Below, in pieces: positions 1 to 63,056 of a stretch of 64,000 bases of DNA (position 1 is the stretch's first letter; each line of letters begins with the position of its first letter). Source of the stretch: Gadus chalcogrammus (lineage: Eukaryota; Chordata; Actinopteri; Gadiformes; Gadidae); contig NC_079422.1 in NCBI RefSeq assembly GCF_026213295.1, positions 1,336,250 through 1,400,249 of the forward strand. Reading direction: 5' to 3'. The position numbers were made by a program, and so were the translations under genes. The notes beneath the pieces were generated by a model. That model made no database searches. It saw only the letters and a program-made list of their open reading frames with translations, and was not told the DNA's origin.

Positions 1-1398
1 ATAAAAAGGTGGGTTTCCTCCGCTGGACTGCATAGAGTATTACTGGAGACCTCGCTACTCACTGAGAACTATCAGCAACGTTTAACAAGAGAAGACAAGA
101 GAAACAAGCAGAGAACAAGAAGGCACCTTGGAATCCTGGCCTTAAGAAGACAAGGGTACACATGAGAGGGGTGTGGAGGGGTAGGGGATTTTGGGGAACT
201 GTTTGAAGGTTGTTGTGGTTTGTTGACAGGAACAACTCAAACAACACTGGTATCAGTCGCCCCGTCTGCCCTGGAGACCAGGGGAGACACCAATAACCCA
301 GGACAAGGTGTCGGCCCCTCCTACTGTTGTCAACAGGGCTGACTTCAGAGGCTGTGTCCCCACAGTACACACTGTATGTTGTATACCCCCCCTCTACTCT
401 TTGTTCTCCTGTATTGACGTGGGGTCTGCAGGCTGGTATCATCACTCCTCATCCCTTCAGGTTATTCTGCCTTAGACACAAAGGCCCTTGGCCCCTGGAG
501 GTGTTTACAGGGGGCCGGCAGGATATGGGCCCGCCGGGACTTCAAAGGGCCCCCCCCCTATTAAAGTCAATGGCCGTTGCCTGGGGTGACCTCCTCAACT
601 TTGAGTGAGATTAATGCATATCCACAAACACACAGGGAAGGAATTGGGGCTCAGGGCGCGGGCTGGAAGCCCCATCTACGTGTCAGCTCACTCCCAACGA
701 GGTTCACAGAACGAGATGATGGGGGGGGGGGGGGGGGGGGGGGGGAGGAACTTTTCTTATTTTGAAGAGGCCACTATTACTGACGACCAGCACCACATAC
801 ACACAAACAGGCAGACTACTTTGTCAAATAGTTACTTAGAAACAGCTGGCCAACGACCACTCAGTTAAGGTCATGTCTGGTGAAACCCACACTGGGTTAA
901 GGTCAAGTACAGTGAACCAAGCAGGTGGACTGCATAAAATGCATATGTATTTTACATTTCTTAAAAAACAATACAAATGCCAGACTGTGGTTAAGGGTAC
1001 AGGTCCAAGGACAAGGCAGTGTTGACCACACGTATATGGCTCAATTCATATTGTAACAATTGTTAATGTATATATCATTGAAATTCTTTAAATAAAGATA
1101 TTCAGGTCAACAATGATAGCAAAATGTTTTTGCAAACCACATTGGTCATGAATGAAATACAATTTCAGTATAACCGTAAAACTCATCTCGGCTGCAAACC
1201 AAAACAACCAATGATACACAATAAAAGCGCAATGCCATAAAACACACTCATACTTGCGCAATAAAATACTATCGCTCCGCGGCCAGAGGATTTTAATTAG
1301 TTCATCTTCTGTAAACGAAATGTGCTCATGACTTAGAACGCATGTATAGAAAACCAATCTTTCAACATGTAAAACAGTGTAGGCTAATGCTTTCTCAC
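1..1398. other. non-coding flank, no gene recognised
   Basis: No reading frame here resembles a known protein and no chain of splice-compatible exons is visible. A G-run of about 25 bases lies at 721-745. The stretch is downstream of the 3' end of nbeal2 (minus strand), so it may be intergenic or hold the untranslated end of another gene; I cannot tell which. Confidence 0.4.
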
Positions 1399-2161
1399 TA
1401 AGGCCCGTCCACACGGAGCCGGTTGTTTGGTGAAGCCGCATAAGCCTTGTGCGTTTGGGCCGACCGTCGAGACGGAGCCGGCGGATCCGGTAAATGAAGC
1501 CGCACTTTTGTGAAACCATGTCCAAGGGTGGTTTCAAATAAAACCGGAGCTATGCGGTTTCGTGTTAACGAAATTCGCTGGTGGACGCCTGAAACGCAAA
1601 CGATGACGTCATTGCCAACTCCCCACCCAACCAGCTAGACGACGTAGAGTTGTATTGAATTTTTTTATTTGTATTATTTTTGTAGATTTTTGATTTGTCG
1701 CGCCACACTTTTGCCCTGCACAGGCAAGCGCGTTCACCAGGATTTGTAGCTCGACAAATTCGCTGGAGTTCAAATATTTAAACTTTGACGTGACACACTG
1801 AGTGACATATGTTACGTAACAGCCAATCAGCGTTCAACCGGCCAACCGTTCCCTGCAGTTCTGTTCCTGATTTGTCGCGCGACAGAACTCGGGCGACAAA
1901 AATGAAAACGGAGGGGAAAAGATCGTTCAAAGCTACTCTAACGTCGCCCAGCTGGTGGGGGCCGATGAAGTCATCGTTTGCGTTTCAGGCGTACACACGA
2001 ATCCAAATATGAAACCCCATAGGACCGTTTTTATTTGAATCCAACCTGGGACCTGGTTTCAGAAAAGTGTGTTTTCGGGCACCGGATCCGCCTGGACGGT
2101 CGGCCCAAACGCACATGACCTGCGGTTTTACTAAAATCGGCTCCATGTGGACGGGGCCTTA
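1399..2161. mobile_element. MITE with long inverted ends (Harbinger-like)
   Basis: The left end reads TAAGGCCCGTCCACACGGAG and the right end, reverse complemented, reads TAAGGCCCCGTCCACATGGA. Inverted similarity continues inward for roughly 150-200 bp (for example GCGTTTGGGCCGACCGTC near 1450 against its complement near 2100). A 3-bp TAA/TTA at the borders would fit the TWA target preference of PIF/Harbinger elements. The middle (about 1690-1900) is shared with 50230-50450 and, inverted, with 51750-51900, so it is a second repeat family nested or captured inside. No transposase is encoded. Confidence 0.65.
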
Positions 2162-2990
2162 GCCTTTTCCTGTTCACACCATGTCTTCTGGCAACTGTGT
2201 GTGTGTGTGCGTGCGTGCGCGTGTGTGTGTGTGAGAGAGACAGTGCATAAAGCCGACTGTCTCCAACCTCAGCGGAGGGGTTGGCAGGAAGTGCATTCCT
2301 GTGTTGTTCACTCAAAGGCTTTCTGCCCATGTGTTTCACAGCCATCAACTCTCAAAACAATGACTTCAGTGCTTCACAAGTAACAGGAATAATATCAGTA
2401 CTGTACAGGCACATACGCCTTACAGGCAACCAGAGATTATACCAAAGCAAAAGCAATCAAGAGACATGTTAACAGCTAACAGTTCAACATCTTCTATGGA
2501 GCCACATGGACACAGAGGAGTGAGACGAGCAGAAAGGACTGTTGTCTTATTATTTCTAACTGAGCTGCTGCTCTGGTGTGTTTCCAAATTACATATGCCA
2601 AAGGTCTTAATTTCCCGATGTAACAAGGCTTCCATCAGTACGTAGCATTCAAACGTGAACATTAGGATTGAGCTCAAATGTTAAGGCGATAGGAGATCCA
2701 CATGAATGTTTAAAAGGTTTTTACATACCCAACTACAAAAAAGATATTGCTTTACAGTATATTCTTTACATTGCTATGGCCCCCCCAATACAAAGAAAAA
2801 ATTATAATCGGCCGTAATGAGCGACGGGGAGGAACCTTTGGCCAATATTGTTTTCCAAGGTCTGTTTTTTCCTACTTATTTTGATTCTACTTCCCAAGAA
2901 GTAGAAGAAGATAAAAGGCAAACAGTTCTTCAAACCAGAGAGAGAGGGAGAAGTTCAAAAAGTTATCATTAAAAGCTCTGTACTGTCTGT
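2162..2990. other. non-coding, possible nbeal2 3' flank
   Basis: Nothing recognisable as an exon or RNA gene. A short TG/GA simple repeat lies at about 2195-2240. The stretch may belong to the 3' untranslated or downstream region of nbeal2, but I found no clear minus-strand polyadenylation signal to fix the transcript end. Confidence 0.35.
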
Positions 2991-3410
2991 AGAGTGAGTC
3001 CCGTCTGTGTTGAGAGACTGAGTACTGTCTGTGTCTGTAGAGTCTGAGTCCTGTCTGTAGAGTCTGAGTCCTGTTTGTCTGTCGAGAGACTTAGTACTGT
3101 CTGTTTGTCTGTAGAGTCTGAGGAATGTCTGTAGAGAGTCTGAGTCTGCGTACTATCTGTCTGTAGAGTCCGAGTCCTGTCTGTCTGTCTGTAGAGTCGG
3201 AGTCCTGTCTGTAGTCGAATCCTGTCTGTAGAGTCCGAGTCCTGTCTGTCTGTCGAGTCGGAGTCCTGTCTGTCCGTCTGTAGAGTCGGAGTCCTGTCTG
3301 TCCGTCTGTAGAGTCTGAGTCCTGTCTGTAGAGTCGGAGTCCTGTCTGCCTGTCTGTAGAGTCGGAGTCCTGTCTGTCTGTCTGTAGTCTGAGCTGGTCT
3401 AAGTGCGAGG
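2990..3410. repeat. minisatellite, CTGTCTGTAGAGTC-type units
   Basis: About 400 bp of degenerate tandem copies of a unit around CTGTAGAGTCGGAGTCCTGT, with variable numbers of internal CTGT/CTGTCTGT tetramers, so unit length varies from about 20 to 34 bp. It lies 330-750 bp beyond the nbeal2 stop codon and could be inside its 3' UTR. The apparent long minus-strand reading frames (Arg/Thr/Asp/Ser-rich) are products of the repeat. Confidence 0.85.
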
Positions 3411-3743
3411 TCCCTCTCAATGTGACTCAACTTTTGTGTCAACAGCTCAGTTTAGCCTCTGCTACCGCGTTAAGCTCTTTGGAATGGTATGTGGTTCAGC
3501 AAAGGGAGGAGATGAGACTTCAACATTGTTCTCACTTCAGTTAGAATAAAAAGTGCCAAGTGTTTTTTCGTTGCTTTCTTAAAAATAAATAAAAGGCAGG
3601 CAACTGGGGGCTTAGGGCTGGGGAGAATGTCAGGGATCTTCTTGTCAGCCCCTTGGATGGGCTTCCCACCAGCAGACAGTATCCACAGAGCGACAACCAC
3701 CAACCTCCCGCAAACCGCCCCACTCATATAGGTGGAGGGTGTC

Positions 3744-43305
<39,562 letters not shown>

Positions 43306-43437
43306 GACAGGACAACCAATCGATGCGTTCGTCGTTCGCTGTTCAGTCTGACAGGACAACCAATCGATGTGTTGGAGCCTCGTGGATCAGTCCGACAGGA
43401 CAACCAATCGATGCCTGCGAGGACAGATAACTTTAAC
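43306..43437 (+). promoter_or_regulatory. ccdc12: triple 44-bp repeat with CCAAT boxes before ccdc12
   Basis: The string GACAGGACAACCAATCGATG occurs three times, starting at 43306, 43350 and 43394, exactly 44 bp apart. The last copy ends about 28 bases before the ccdc12 ATG. Each copy carries CCAAT overlapping ATCGAT. A regularly spaced CCAAT array is what NF-Y-driven TATA-less promoters often show (established for NF-Y), but function here is inference. Confidence 0.75.
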
Positions 43438-43441
43438 AAAA

Positions 43442-56033
<12,592 letters not shown>

Positions 56034-57421
56034 CCTGGACTCATGACACCTAGTGCCACAGCAGGGACCCGGCCTCCATACAGCCACATTCACCTTGTGT
56101 TAGGGACTCACTGTGGTCACTGGAACAACCCTTTTCTATGTCCTATTGTCCTACGTCCTATAAAATGTCATGATGTGTGGTTGCTGATGAAGATGGTCCA
56201 ACATGTAGTGTTTGCAGGATGTTGAACTAGCACGCCTACCCTTGGTTTGTAAACCGTCAATGTGATAAACTAAATGTTTTATATTTTCCAGGAAAGTCTG
56301 CACATCTTTTATTGCCTGAGAATGTAATACGTTACATTCTTGACCTTTTTTATTTCCTCCAACTCTGCAGTAGTTGAAGGAACACATCTTACTCCCTACT
56401 CAAATTAATCGAGTGACTTTGCTATAGCTGATATGTTGGGATACTTATAAGGGATTAAAACTAACATGTTTTGGTATGATTATCGCTAGTGTATCAGTAA
56501 GCACCTATGTTGCAAAAAAAAATCACATTAATATTTCACCATAAAGTGCAGTCAATATCTACTCTGAATTACATTGCTCATCCATAAAATAAATATTGCA
56601 CCAATAGTAATTGAAGATACAGCAATTTCCCGTCTCTATATATTCTATTCCAAACTACTTTCGAAATGTTAACTTAACAGGTCATATTGAGTGTCTGCCC
56701 TTCCAGACCTAAAATGACACTGTACATAGAAGAATATTCCATAATTCAGTTGATGGAAAACCATATTCCTTCTATGCACCTATACTCTAAAACAGTGGTA
56801 TAAGTTAAGCTCACAAAACACATACGCAAGATGTGTTTAACGATAACTAAATGTTACTATAGTGGTGTCTGGTGGACTCCAGGCTGAGGTCTGCCCTGGG
56901 GTATGGGCCAAATCCAAGTCTTATGAAACGATGTCCCACTGATCTATTAATGATCTCCAACATAAAAAAATCCACAGCCAGCCTAATACTGTATATTTGA
57001 ATGATTCATGGTTTGCACCTTACTAACTCATTGAGTATTTTCTCCCAATCTGAATCCCTGTATAAGCACTTAACTGGTTAGTGAGGAATACTTTTGCAAC
57101 CTCACTGCTTGTGATTCAATTGCAGCAAACCACAGCTTGGTTTAAGAAAAGCTTATTCAAAGAGAGAAACATTGTTTTGGCACCGCAGTTGAAGAAATAA
57201 TACATGCTGATTCGATCATTATATAGAGCTAGTACACAAAAACTACCAATCTCAAGGTGTGATTCTGGTGTCATGCAGACAGTTCCACAGTTATAGCCCT
57301 TTAGCTGAATCGTTCTTTCAGCATCACAGCTGTTAGCGCCTGGCTGTGGGTTGATGTTTCATCTCTGGCTTGTTTTGTAAGGCATTGCATCCCTTGTCAT
57401 CCTGAAGGAAATGGTGACATG
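56034..57421. other. ccdc12 3' UTR and convergent intergenic region
   Basis: Between the ccdc12 stop and the kinesin stop on the opposite strand. It contains AATAAA at about 56588 suitable for ccdc12. No other exon or repeat was recognised. Confidence 0.6.
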
Positions 57422-59970
57422 CTAGTCGCATTGGGCTGCACCCGATTCAATCTTCCTGGCTGCAGGACCAAGTTCCACCCTACACACCTTCTGGGCAAAC
57501 TTGAGCGAGCACAAGGTCTCGCCCACATTGCTCTCAAGAGCAGACACCTTTAACAGAAGATGAAAAAGATCAAATTATTGAAATACTGATATAATGCATA
57601 AGAAAATTATGGATGTTAATATGCTATACAGGAAGGTGGTTGGAGGTTCAACACAAACCTGGACGACCATGGCTGTCTTGTTGCCTTTCCCAAGGGAGTC
57701 CTGCAGAAGATAAGTGAGACGGGAGTTCCGGAAAGGGATGTGGGTTTGGTTGCCTCTCAGAGCCTGGATCACATCCCCAAGTGCCAGCAGGGAGCGGTTT
57801 ATATTCTGGGCCTCTTTCAGCCTCTCCCCCTCTGCACCAGACTTCCACACCCTCTCCGATCCAGCCAGGTCCACAAGGTTTAACTTGCCTAGAGACAAAG
57901 GGGAGTGTGAAGGTTAAGGAAGGTAAGGAAATCCTGGATGAAAATATTTAATGTAAGAATTTGTTAAAATTAATGGTTCGCTGATTAGTAAGAAGCCACG
58001 CGTGCAGCAGGGGTCTTGCCTGTGGTTTTGGAGCCGTTAGCCAGGTCGGTGCCGTGCACGGTGATGCAGAGCAGGGCGTGGGAGCGCGAGCTGTGCTGGT
58101 TCATCTTGGTTCCAAAGGTGATTCTGTTCCGACGGGCTTTGGCCAAGACCTGGAGAACCACCAGAGAAAATGTATTGGGCTGCTCACTTGAAATTTAAAA
58201 ATCACATTGTTTGCGGATGCAACATAGTGCAGTATAATTCTCGATTTGTATGTATTGCCACAACAAAATAAAAGTGAATAAAGAAATTGAAGAATAGATG
58301 ATCTGAAATAAAAAATGATGTTCTAGTCTGTTGATCTTGCTGTCCCGGCGTGCAGACTGCAGCAGAGAGAACAGTGCATTCCCAGGATGACTGGGCCTGT
58401 GCTGCTGTTTGATGAACATCTTAACGTCACTGAGCCAATGATGATTTCAATCAAAGTGGAGAAATGTCTGTCACCTTCTTGATGTGTTGAAAGCCTTTGA
58501 CCTCCGTGACCCTGAGACCTGGCACATGCAGCTGCCCCGTTCCATCAGGATTGATCTTGATGTCCAATTTCTCTCCATCCTTGCTCAGCAGATCTCTGTG
58601 GACCAAAACAACACATGCGACCACTGTAGGCTTGTGTTCCAACCAAACGAAAGGCATTATTCACAGGAGGGTGCCTTTACCTCAGCAGCTCGTTGTAGAT
58701 CTCCACAGAGCTGACGTTCACAGTGTAAGACCACATGTCCTTGCGCTCTTCTATTTCATTGAAGAGGTGCTTCAGAGCCCGCTGGTTGATGCCAGGATTC
58801 TCAACTGAGCCCTGAAAATCAAGCCCCCCCAAAAGACAGGGTTCAGCCATTCATTCATGAATTGCTTTAAACTACTGAATACATGGAGAGGTAGCTTGAT
58901 GTCTGCAGAGTACCTCCATGGTGTAAGTCTTCCCAGAGCCTGTCTGTCCATAGGCAAATATGCACACGTGATAGCCATCGATGCAGGAGGTCACAAGAGG
59001 CCCAATCTCTTGGAAAACCTTAATTGAATAAGATAGTGACAGAGAGGAAAACAGAGTTATGTGAGGATTATATACATCTACTTCTAGATGCTTATAATAA
59101 ATTAAATTAAAAGTAAATTAAAGTTAAAAATAAATATAAACAATTTGGCAATATTAGGATATACATTCCAGGTGATAACTCTCAGGGTGTGTGATTCTCC
59201 CCACCCAACAATAGGTGCGTTTCCATCCCCCTGATTTTATGTGAACTTTGAAGTATCAAATCAGTAAAAGGTGATGGAAACGCAGCTAATGAGACTGAAG
59301 TTTCACCATTATCTCTGCAGACATTCCAACATGGGTACCTCTTCTTGCGTGGCCTGGGGGTGGAAGACCTTGTCCAGTTCAAAGGTGCGAGCCTTTCCCT
59401 TGTTGATCACCGAGAGGGCTGACTCGTTGTTGGGGTCTGTGGTGACCACCACCGCCTGGCCCTCCTCCTGCTGGTCCTCCTTCAGCACGGGCTTCACACG
59501 ACACAGAACGCGGATGTTACCTGGAAGTAGGGTTAGTGAGCGTTCTGTCCACAACAGGTCTGAACCCAACCAAGCAGAATCCCACTAATAGGCAGTTTTC
59601 CCTTTGTCCTCTCCGTCTGCTGCCATTACCTTTGAGCTCGACCAGTTGTTCGTGGTACTTCCTACGCAGCGCCACTTCCTTCCTGTATTTCTCCATAAGG
59701 TCTTTGTTGGCTTCGGACATCTCATGGATCGCTGCATTGATCTGCGATCAAGGGCACAGATGACTCTTACTGCCGTCTCAAAACAGAATCCATGAGAGCT
59801 GTCAGTATGTCATTAGCCATTCATGTCAGGCCTGCTGACCTGTTTCTTGGCATCGCTGATCGCCGCTCCATAAAAGTCTGAGAAGTTGCGGACCTGGCTC
59901 CTGAGGCTTGCGTAGTCGGTCTTCATGGAGCCCAGGGCTGGGGGGAGGGCGGTCAGTCGCTTCTGCAGGC
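57422..59970 (-). CDS. kinesin-14 (KIFC3-like) neck and motor domain, 5' incomplete
   Basis: C-terminal-motor kinesins move toward microtubule minus ends. Exons, low to high: 57422-57547 (TAG at 57422-57424), 57659-57888, 58020-58149, 58475-58595, 58681-58811, 58914-59018, 59339-59520, 59630-59741, 59840-59970; phases agree, about 422 residues. After a coiled-coil neck ([20 protein letters not shown]) comes [12 protein letters not shown], where kinesin-14 motors begin; then P-loop [29 protein letters not shown], switch [12 protein letters not shown], switch [12 protein letters not shown], and [20 protein letters not shown]. It ends [13 protein letters not shown] plus a short tail. Best resemblance from memory is KIFC3. 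Oddities: Trp where a small residue is usual ([11 protein letters not shown]), and a GC-AG intron after 58020 (ACAG/GCAAGA). The first listed exon begins in mid-codon, so upstream exons exist but were not found by 64000. Confidence 0.9.
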
Positions 59971-60480
59971 CTGCACCCAACAACACCGGCCCCAAAGAAA
60001 CCCATTTAGTATTACATGCATTTACAGGGTCCTACCCCGTAGACACAGAACAGGTGCCACCGTGCCAGTATGATTCATGAGGTATGGTTTTTGATGCTGT
60101 TGGTTGTAATTTCAGTCAGCATTGACTTAGTTCTATGAAATCGCGGACATGGGAAGATACAAGCTATACACAGAGTGGATAACACAGTGTCTTCTAATCT
60201 AACTACTATAATACCAGGCCTATCGCACCAGTTACTCAAGTTACTCATGTGCCAAGCAGCCTGCAGCTCACACACACAGCACGCGCTAACGCATACATAC
60301 ACCGCAAGCACGCACAAACACAATGCATGTACACACCGCACAAGCACGCAAATACACCACACGTCAAGACATAAGCAGCGACACATACCCGAAAGCGAAC
60401 ACACTTGCAGCAATGCACACGCACGCGCGCACACCGTACGTCAAGACAAAAGCAGCGACACTCGCCGAGCTAAGACGTTA
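59971..60480. other. probable kinesin intron or upstream region
   Basis: No exon recognised. The 60260-60440 part is rich in CACA/CGCA simple repeats, which produce spurious His/Thr and Cys/Val frames. Confidence 0.4.
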
Positions 60481-60715
60481 TGCTTTTAAAAATAACGCCA
60501 TCGACACTCGCCCAGGTAAGAACACACACGCACACACCACAGCAACACTCGCCTAGGTAAGACGTTATGTTTTTAAACATAACTGCTCCGCCATCGACAC
60601 ACTCGCAGGTAAGAACACACACGCACGCGCACACACTGCAACGACACTCGCCCAGGTAAGACGTTATGTTTTTAAACATAACTGCTCCGCCATCGACAGA
60701 CACGCCCAGGGAATA
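60470..60715. repeat. about 110-bp tandem repeat with an internal palindrome
   Basis: Two and a half copies of a block: GCCATCGACACTCGCCCAGG, TAAGAACACACACGCACAC, then ACACTCGCCCAGGTAAGACG and TTATGTTTTTAAACATAA. The last part is a near-perfect palindrome (GTTATGTTTTTAAACATAAC). CAGGTAAG, a perfect donor consensus, occurs in several copies but no exon is attached. Confidence 0.85.
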
Positions 60716-61489
60716 ACGCCCCGTGCCCACTACATGCGTCCGTTGCGTGATCCCCATTGACTTTAATGGGGACGGACGCGCAATGCATTGTGGATCCGCC
60801 CGCTCCGTTGGAGCCTTCGGCTCAGTCAAGAAGTTGAAAAATGTTCAACTTTTTCGGCAGCGACGGATCCGTCATCCAATCAGATCGCGTCTGCAAATGT
60901 AAGCACTGTGACGCGACTCGGGCGCTGACGATACTGGAAAGCGGGAAAGCGGGTCATCTTGCATCGCAACAAGCAGGAAGTAGCGGGAAGAACCAGGCGA
61001 AGCGATTTGATTGGCTGACGGATGCCTCTGCAAAGACTACTCCCCCATCAGTCAGCCACGCCTTCCCACCTCCGTTGACTGAAGGAGGTAAAAGGCTGGT
61101 TTATGCTCGGTTACGTAAGCGTAAGCGCAAGCGCAAGAGGCCCTTGCGCGCCCTTGCGCCCCCCTTGCGCGACTTCTCACGTCTTGCGTGCGTCGGGTGA
61201 TTTTTCTAGACTTGCGTCATTTTTTACGTAAGCTTTTACGCGAGCCGCCCAGCCTGCAAACTCCCATGTAACACGTTCTGTCTATAGACTGTAGAAATTG
61301 CGATAAAAGAAGAAGAGACAATTTCTCACCTCGACAAGCAACGGCGGGTCGTTCATTTTGTCATAATAAAAACTGTTTAATTCAAACATCGCACCGAGAG
61401 GCATACACAGAAGTCACTAAATCTTAAAGAGACAGTGTCCCTATAACGCGGAACGAAGTCATGTAAATAACGCAGGCATACGTCTAGAG
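60716..61489. mobile_element. two MITE-like sequences
   Basis: About 60722-61085 starts near CCCACTACATGCGTCCGTTG with a hairpin-prone TCCCCATTGACTTTAATGGG; its ends are unclear. About 61091-61252 has GGCTGGTTTATGCTCGGTTA facing GCGAGCCGCCCAGCC, with TTGCGC-rich inverted subrepeats inside. The 120-codon plus-strand frame at 60841-61200 runs across both and resembles no protein, apart from a short HCDATRAL stretch that may be a BED-finger remnant. Confidence 0.45.
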
Positions 61490-62385
61490 CAGTGGTTTTC
61501 AAACTGTGGGGCGCGCCAGAGTTCTTCAGGGGGGGCGCGACGTGAGAAAAAAAAAAAAACCTGAAAGACGATTATTCAAATCATCAGTGTACTTCAACTG
61601 TAGAAGTAACATACATAACTAAATCAATTTTCAACCGTTTATCTTCGTGCAAACCATTTAACAAATCTACACACTTGTATCTTCAATAATATCTAAACAG
61701 AATTTCGATATCATTTAAAATGTCTTCAGAATCACAGTTTTAGTTTCATACCGCTTCGTTTTCAGATGTTTTCATTGAAGACGTCAGCCCATTCTGATAC
61801 ACCTACTTCTAGACATCGTAACTCATTCCCTTTTCAGCCGTTTACCATCATTCAAACCATTAAACAAATCTACACACTTGTATCTTCAATACTATCTAAA
61901 CGGAATTTTGATAGCATTTATACTTTTTTCAGAATCACAGTTTTAGTTTCAAACAGGCGTCGTTTTCAGTTGCTTATAATAATTTAGGTCACCATAGCAA
62001 CGCCGGTAAACAAACCCCGCCGAATAGTCGAATCTCTGGACTGAAAAGGCAGATCTCGACTCAGAAAATTCAGAGTCGGGTACCCTGAATGAATCTGTAA
62101 ACTGGCAGTTTACACAGACTAAGATGTTCAAATGTATTTAAAAAAGGTTAAGCTAAAACATGCTTAGATAAAGTTGTTAAATTGTGTTGTTTAAAAACGC
62201 AAAAAGATGTTGTAATGTTTCAGAAATATGTTTAAAAGATATGTTAAAAAATTTGTTTCAAATGTTTCAAAAATATGTTCCAAATGTTTTAAAATTATGA
62301 TCGGAGATGTTTGAAATGTGTAAAATAATTAAAATAGCTTTCAAAACTGAGGGGGGCTCACTCTCTCACACTTTGAAAACCCCTG
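61490..62385 (+). mobile_element. non-autonomous hAT element, copy B, TSD GTCTAGAG
   Basis: The ends are CAGTGGTTTTCAAACTGTGG and CACTTTGAAAACCCCTG, flanked by a perfect duplication GTCTAGAG (61482-61489, 62386-62393). It is the same family as copy A at 47480-48443 but inverted and 68 bp shorter, mainly through loss of sequence close to the end that begins CAGGGG. The 73-codon frame at 61766-61987 is identical in translation to the one in copy A. Confidence 0.93.
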
Positions 62386-62393
62386 GTCTAGAG

Positions 62394-63056
62394 TCCATAA
62401 CAAGACTACACTTTGTTGCTCAAAGTTAATATTACTCCTCTCCTTGAGCCTCCCCAAATGTCTTGTGATATTGATATCCCCCCTGTGGACTGTTTTAATT
62501 TTTTTTTCTTATGTTTTGTATGTATGTGTGAGTGTGAGCATAGCCGCGGGAACGTATTCTCAGCAGGGGATGCTGGAAAAAAAAAACTCAGCCTGCACTT
62601 GACTCGCTACATTGATAAAAAAAACATATATAGCAGTGCAGCTCGATTACACCAATGCAATATTCTGCATGCGCGCAGTCGAAACTCGATCGTTGTATTC
62701 ACACCATTGTTCACATCCAGCTGCTCACAGAACAAGTTTAGTGCACCACCGCTCCCCCTCACACTTTTTCAGATAACCTTTTTTTCAGTCATATGAGCAT
62801 TAAATAAATGCTGCGTCTCAAAATGCCTTGGACAGCAGCAAGGATGACCCACTTTGCCACGGGCCGAAACAGTGCGGAGTGACCAGAGCAAACGCAGCGG
62901 GCAGACGAGTGTGAGGATTGATGTGTCTATGGTGGACACATCAGTTTGGCCTATTTGCACTAATGTTTAGTGGCAATGCAGTGTTTTATTCTATGCCTTT
63001 TTATTTTCCTATATTATTTCAATAAATACAATTTATTTTTTTATAAAAAAAAAGAT
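62394..63056. other. non-coding, AT-rich
   Basis: No exon, RNA gene or bounded element recognised. Short poly-A and poly-T runs are present. Confidence 0.5.

Noticed and set aside
59..445. 128-codon minus-strand frame
   Set aside because: No resemblance to any protein family, no splice context, and composition looks random.
2969..3442. Long Thr/Asp/Arg/Ser-rich minus-strand frames
   Set aside because: They are the translation of a CTGT-rich minisatellite and only appear open because of its composition.
57422..59970. KIF9 as identity of the kinesin, since KIF9 is near NBEAL2 in mammals
   Set aside because: The motor is C-terminal after a coiled-coil neck and has kinesin-14 motifs ([21 protein letters not shown]), whereas KIF9 has an N-terminal motor.
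60841..61200. 119-codon plus-strand frame with a short CKCKHC-like segment
   Set aside because: It crosses two MITE-like sequences, has no full zinc-finger pattern and matches no family; not called a gene.
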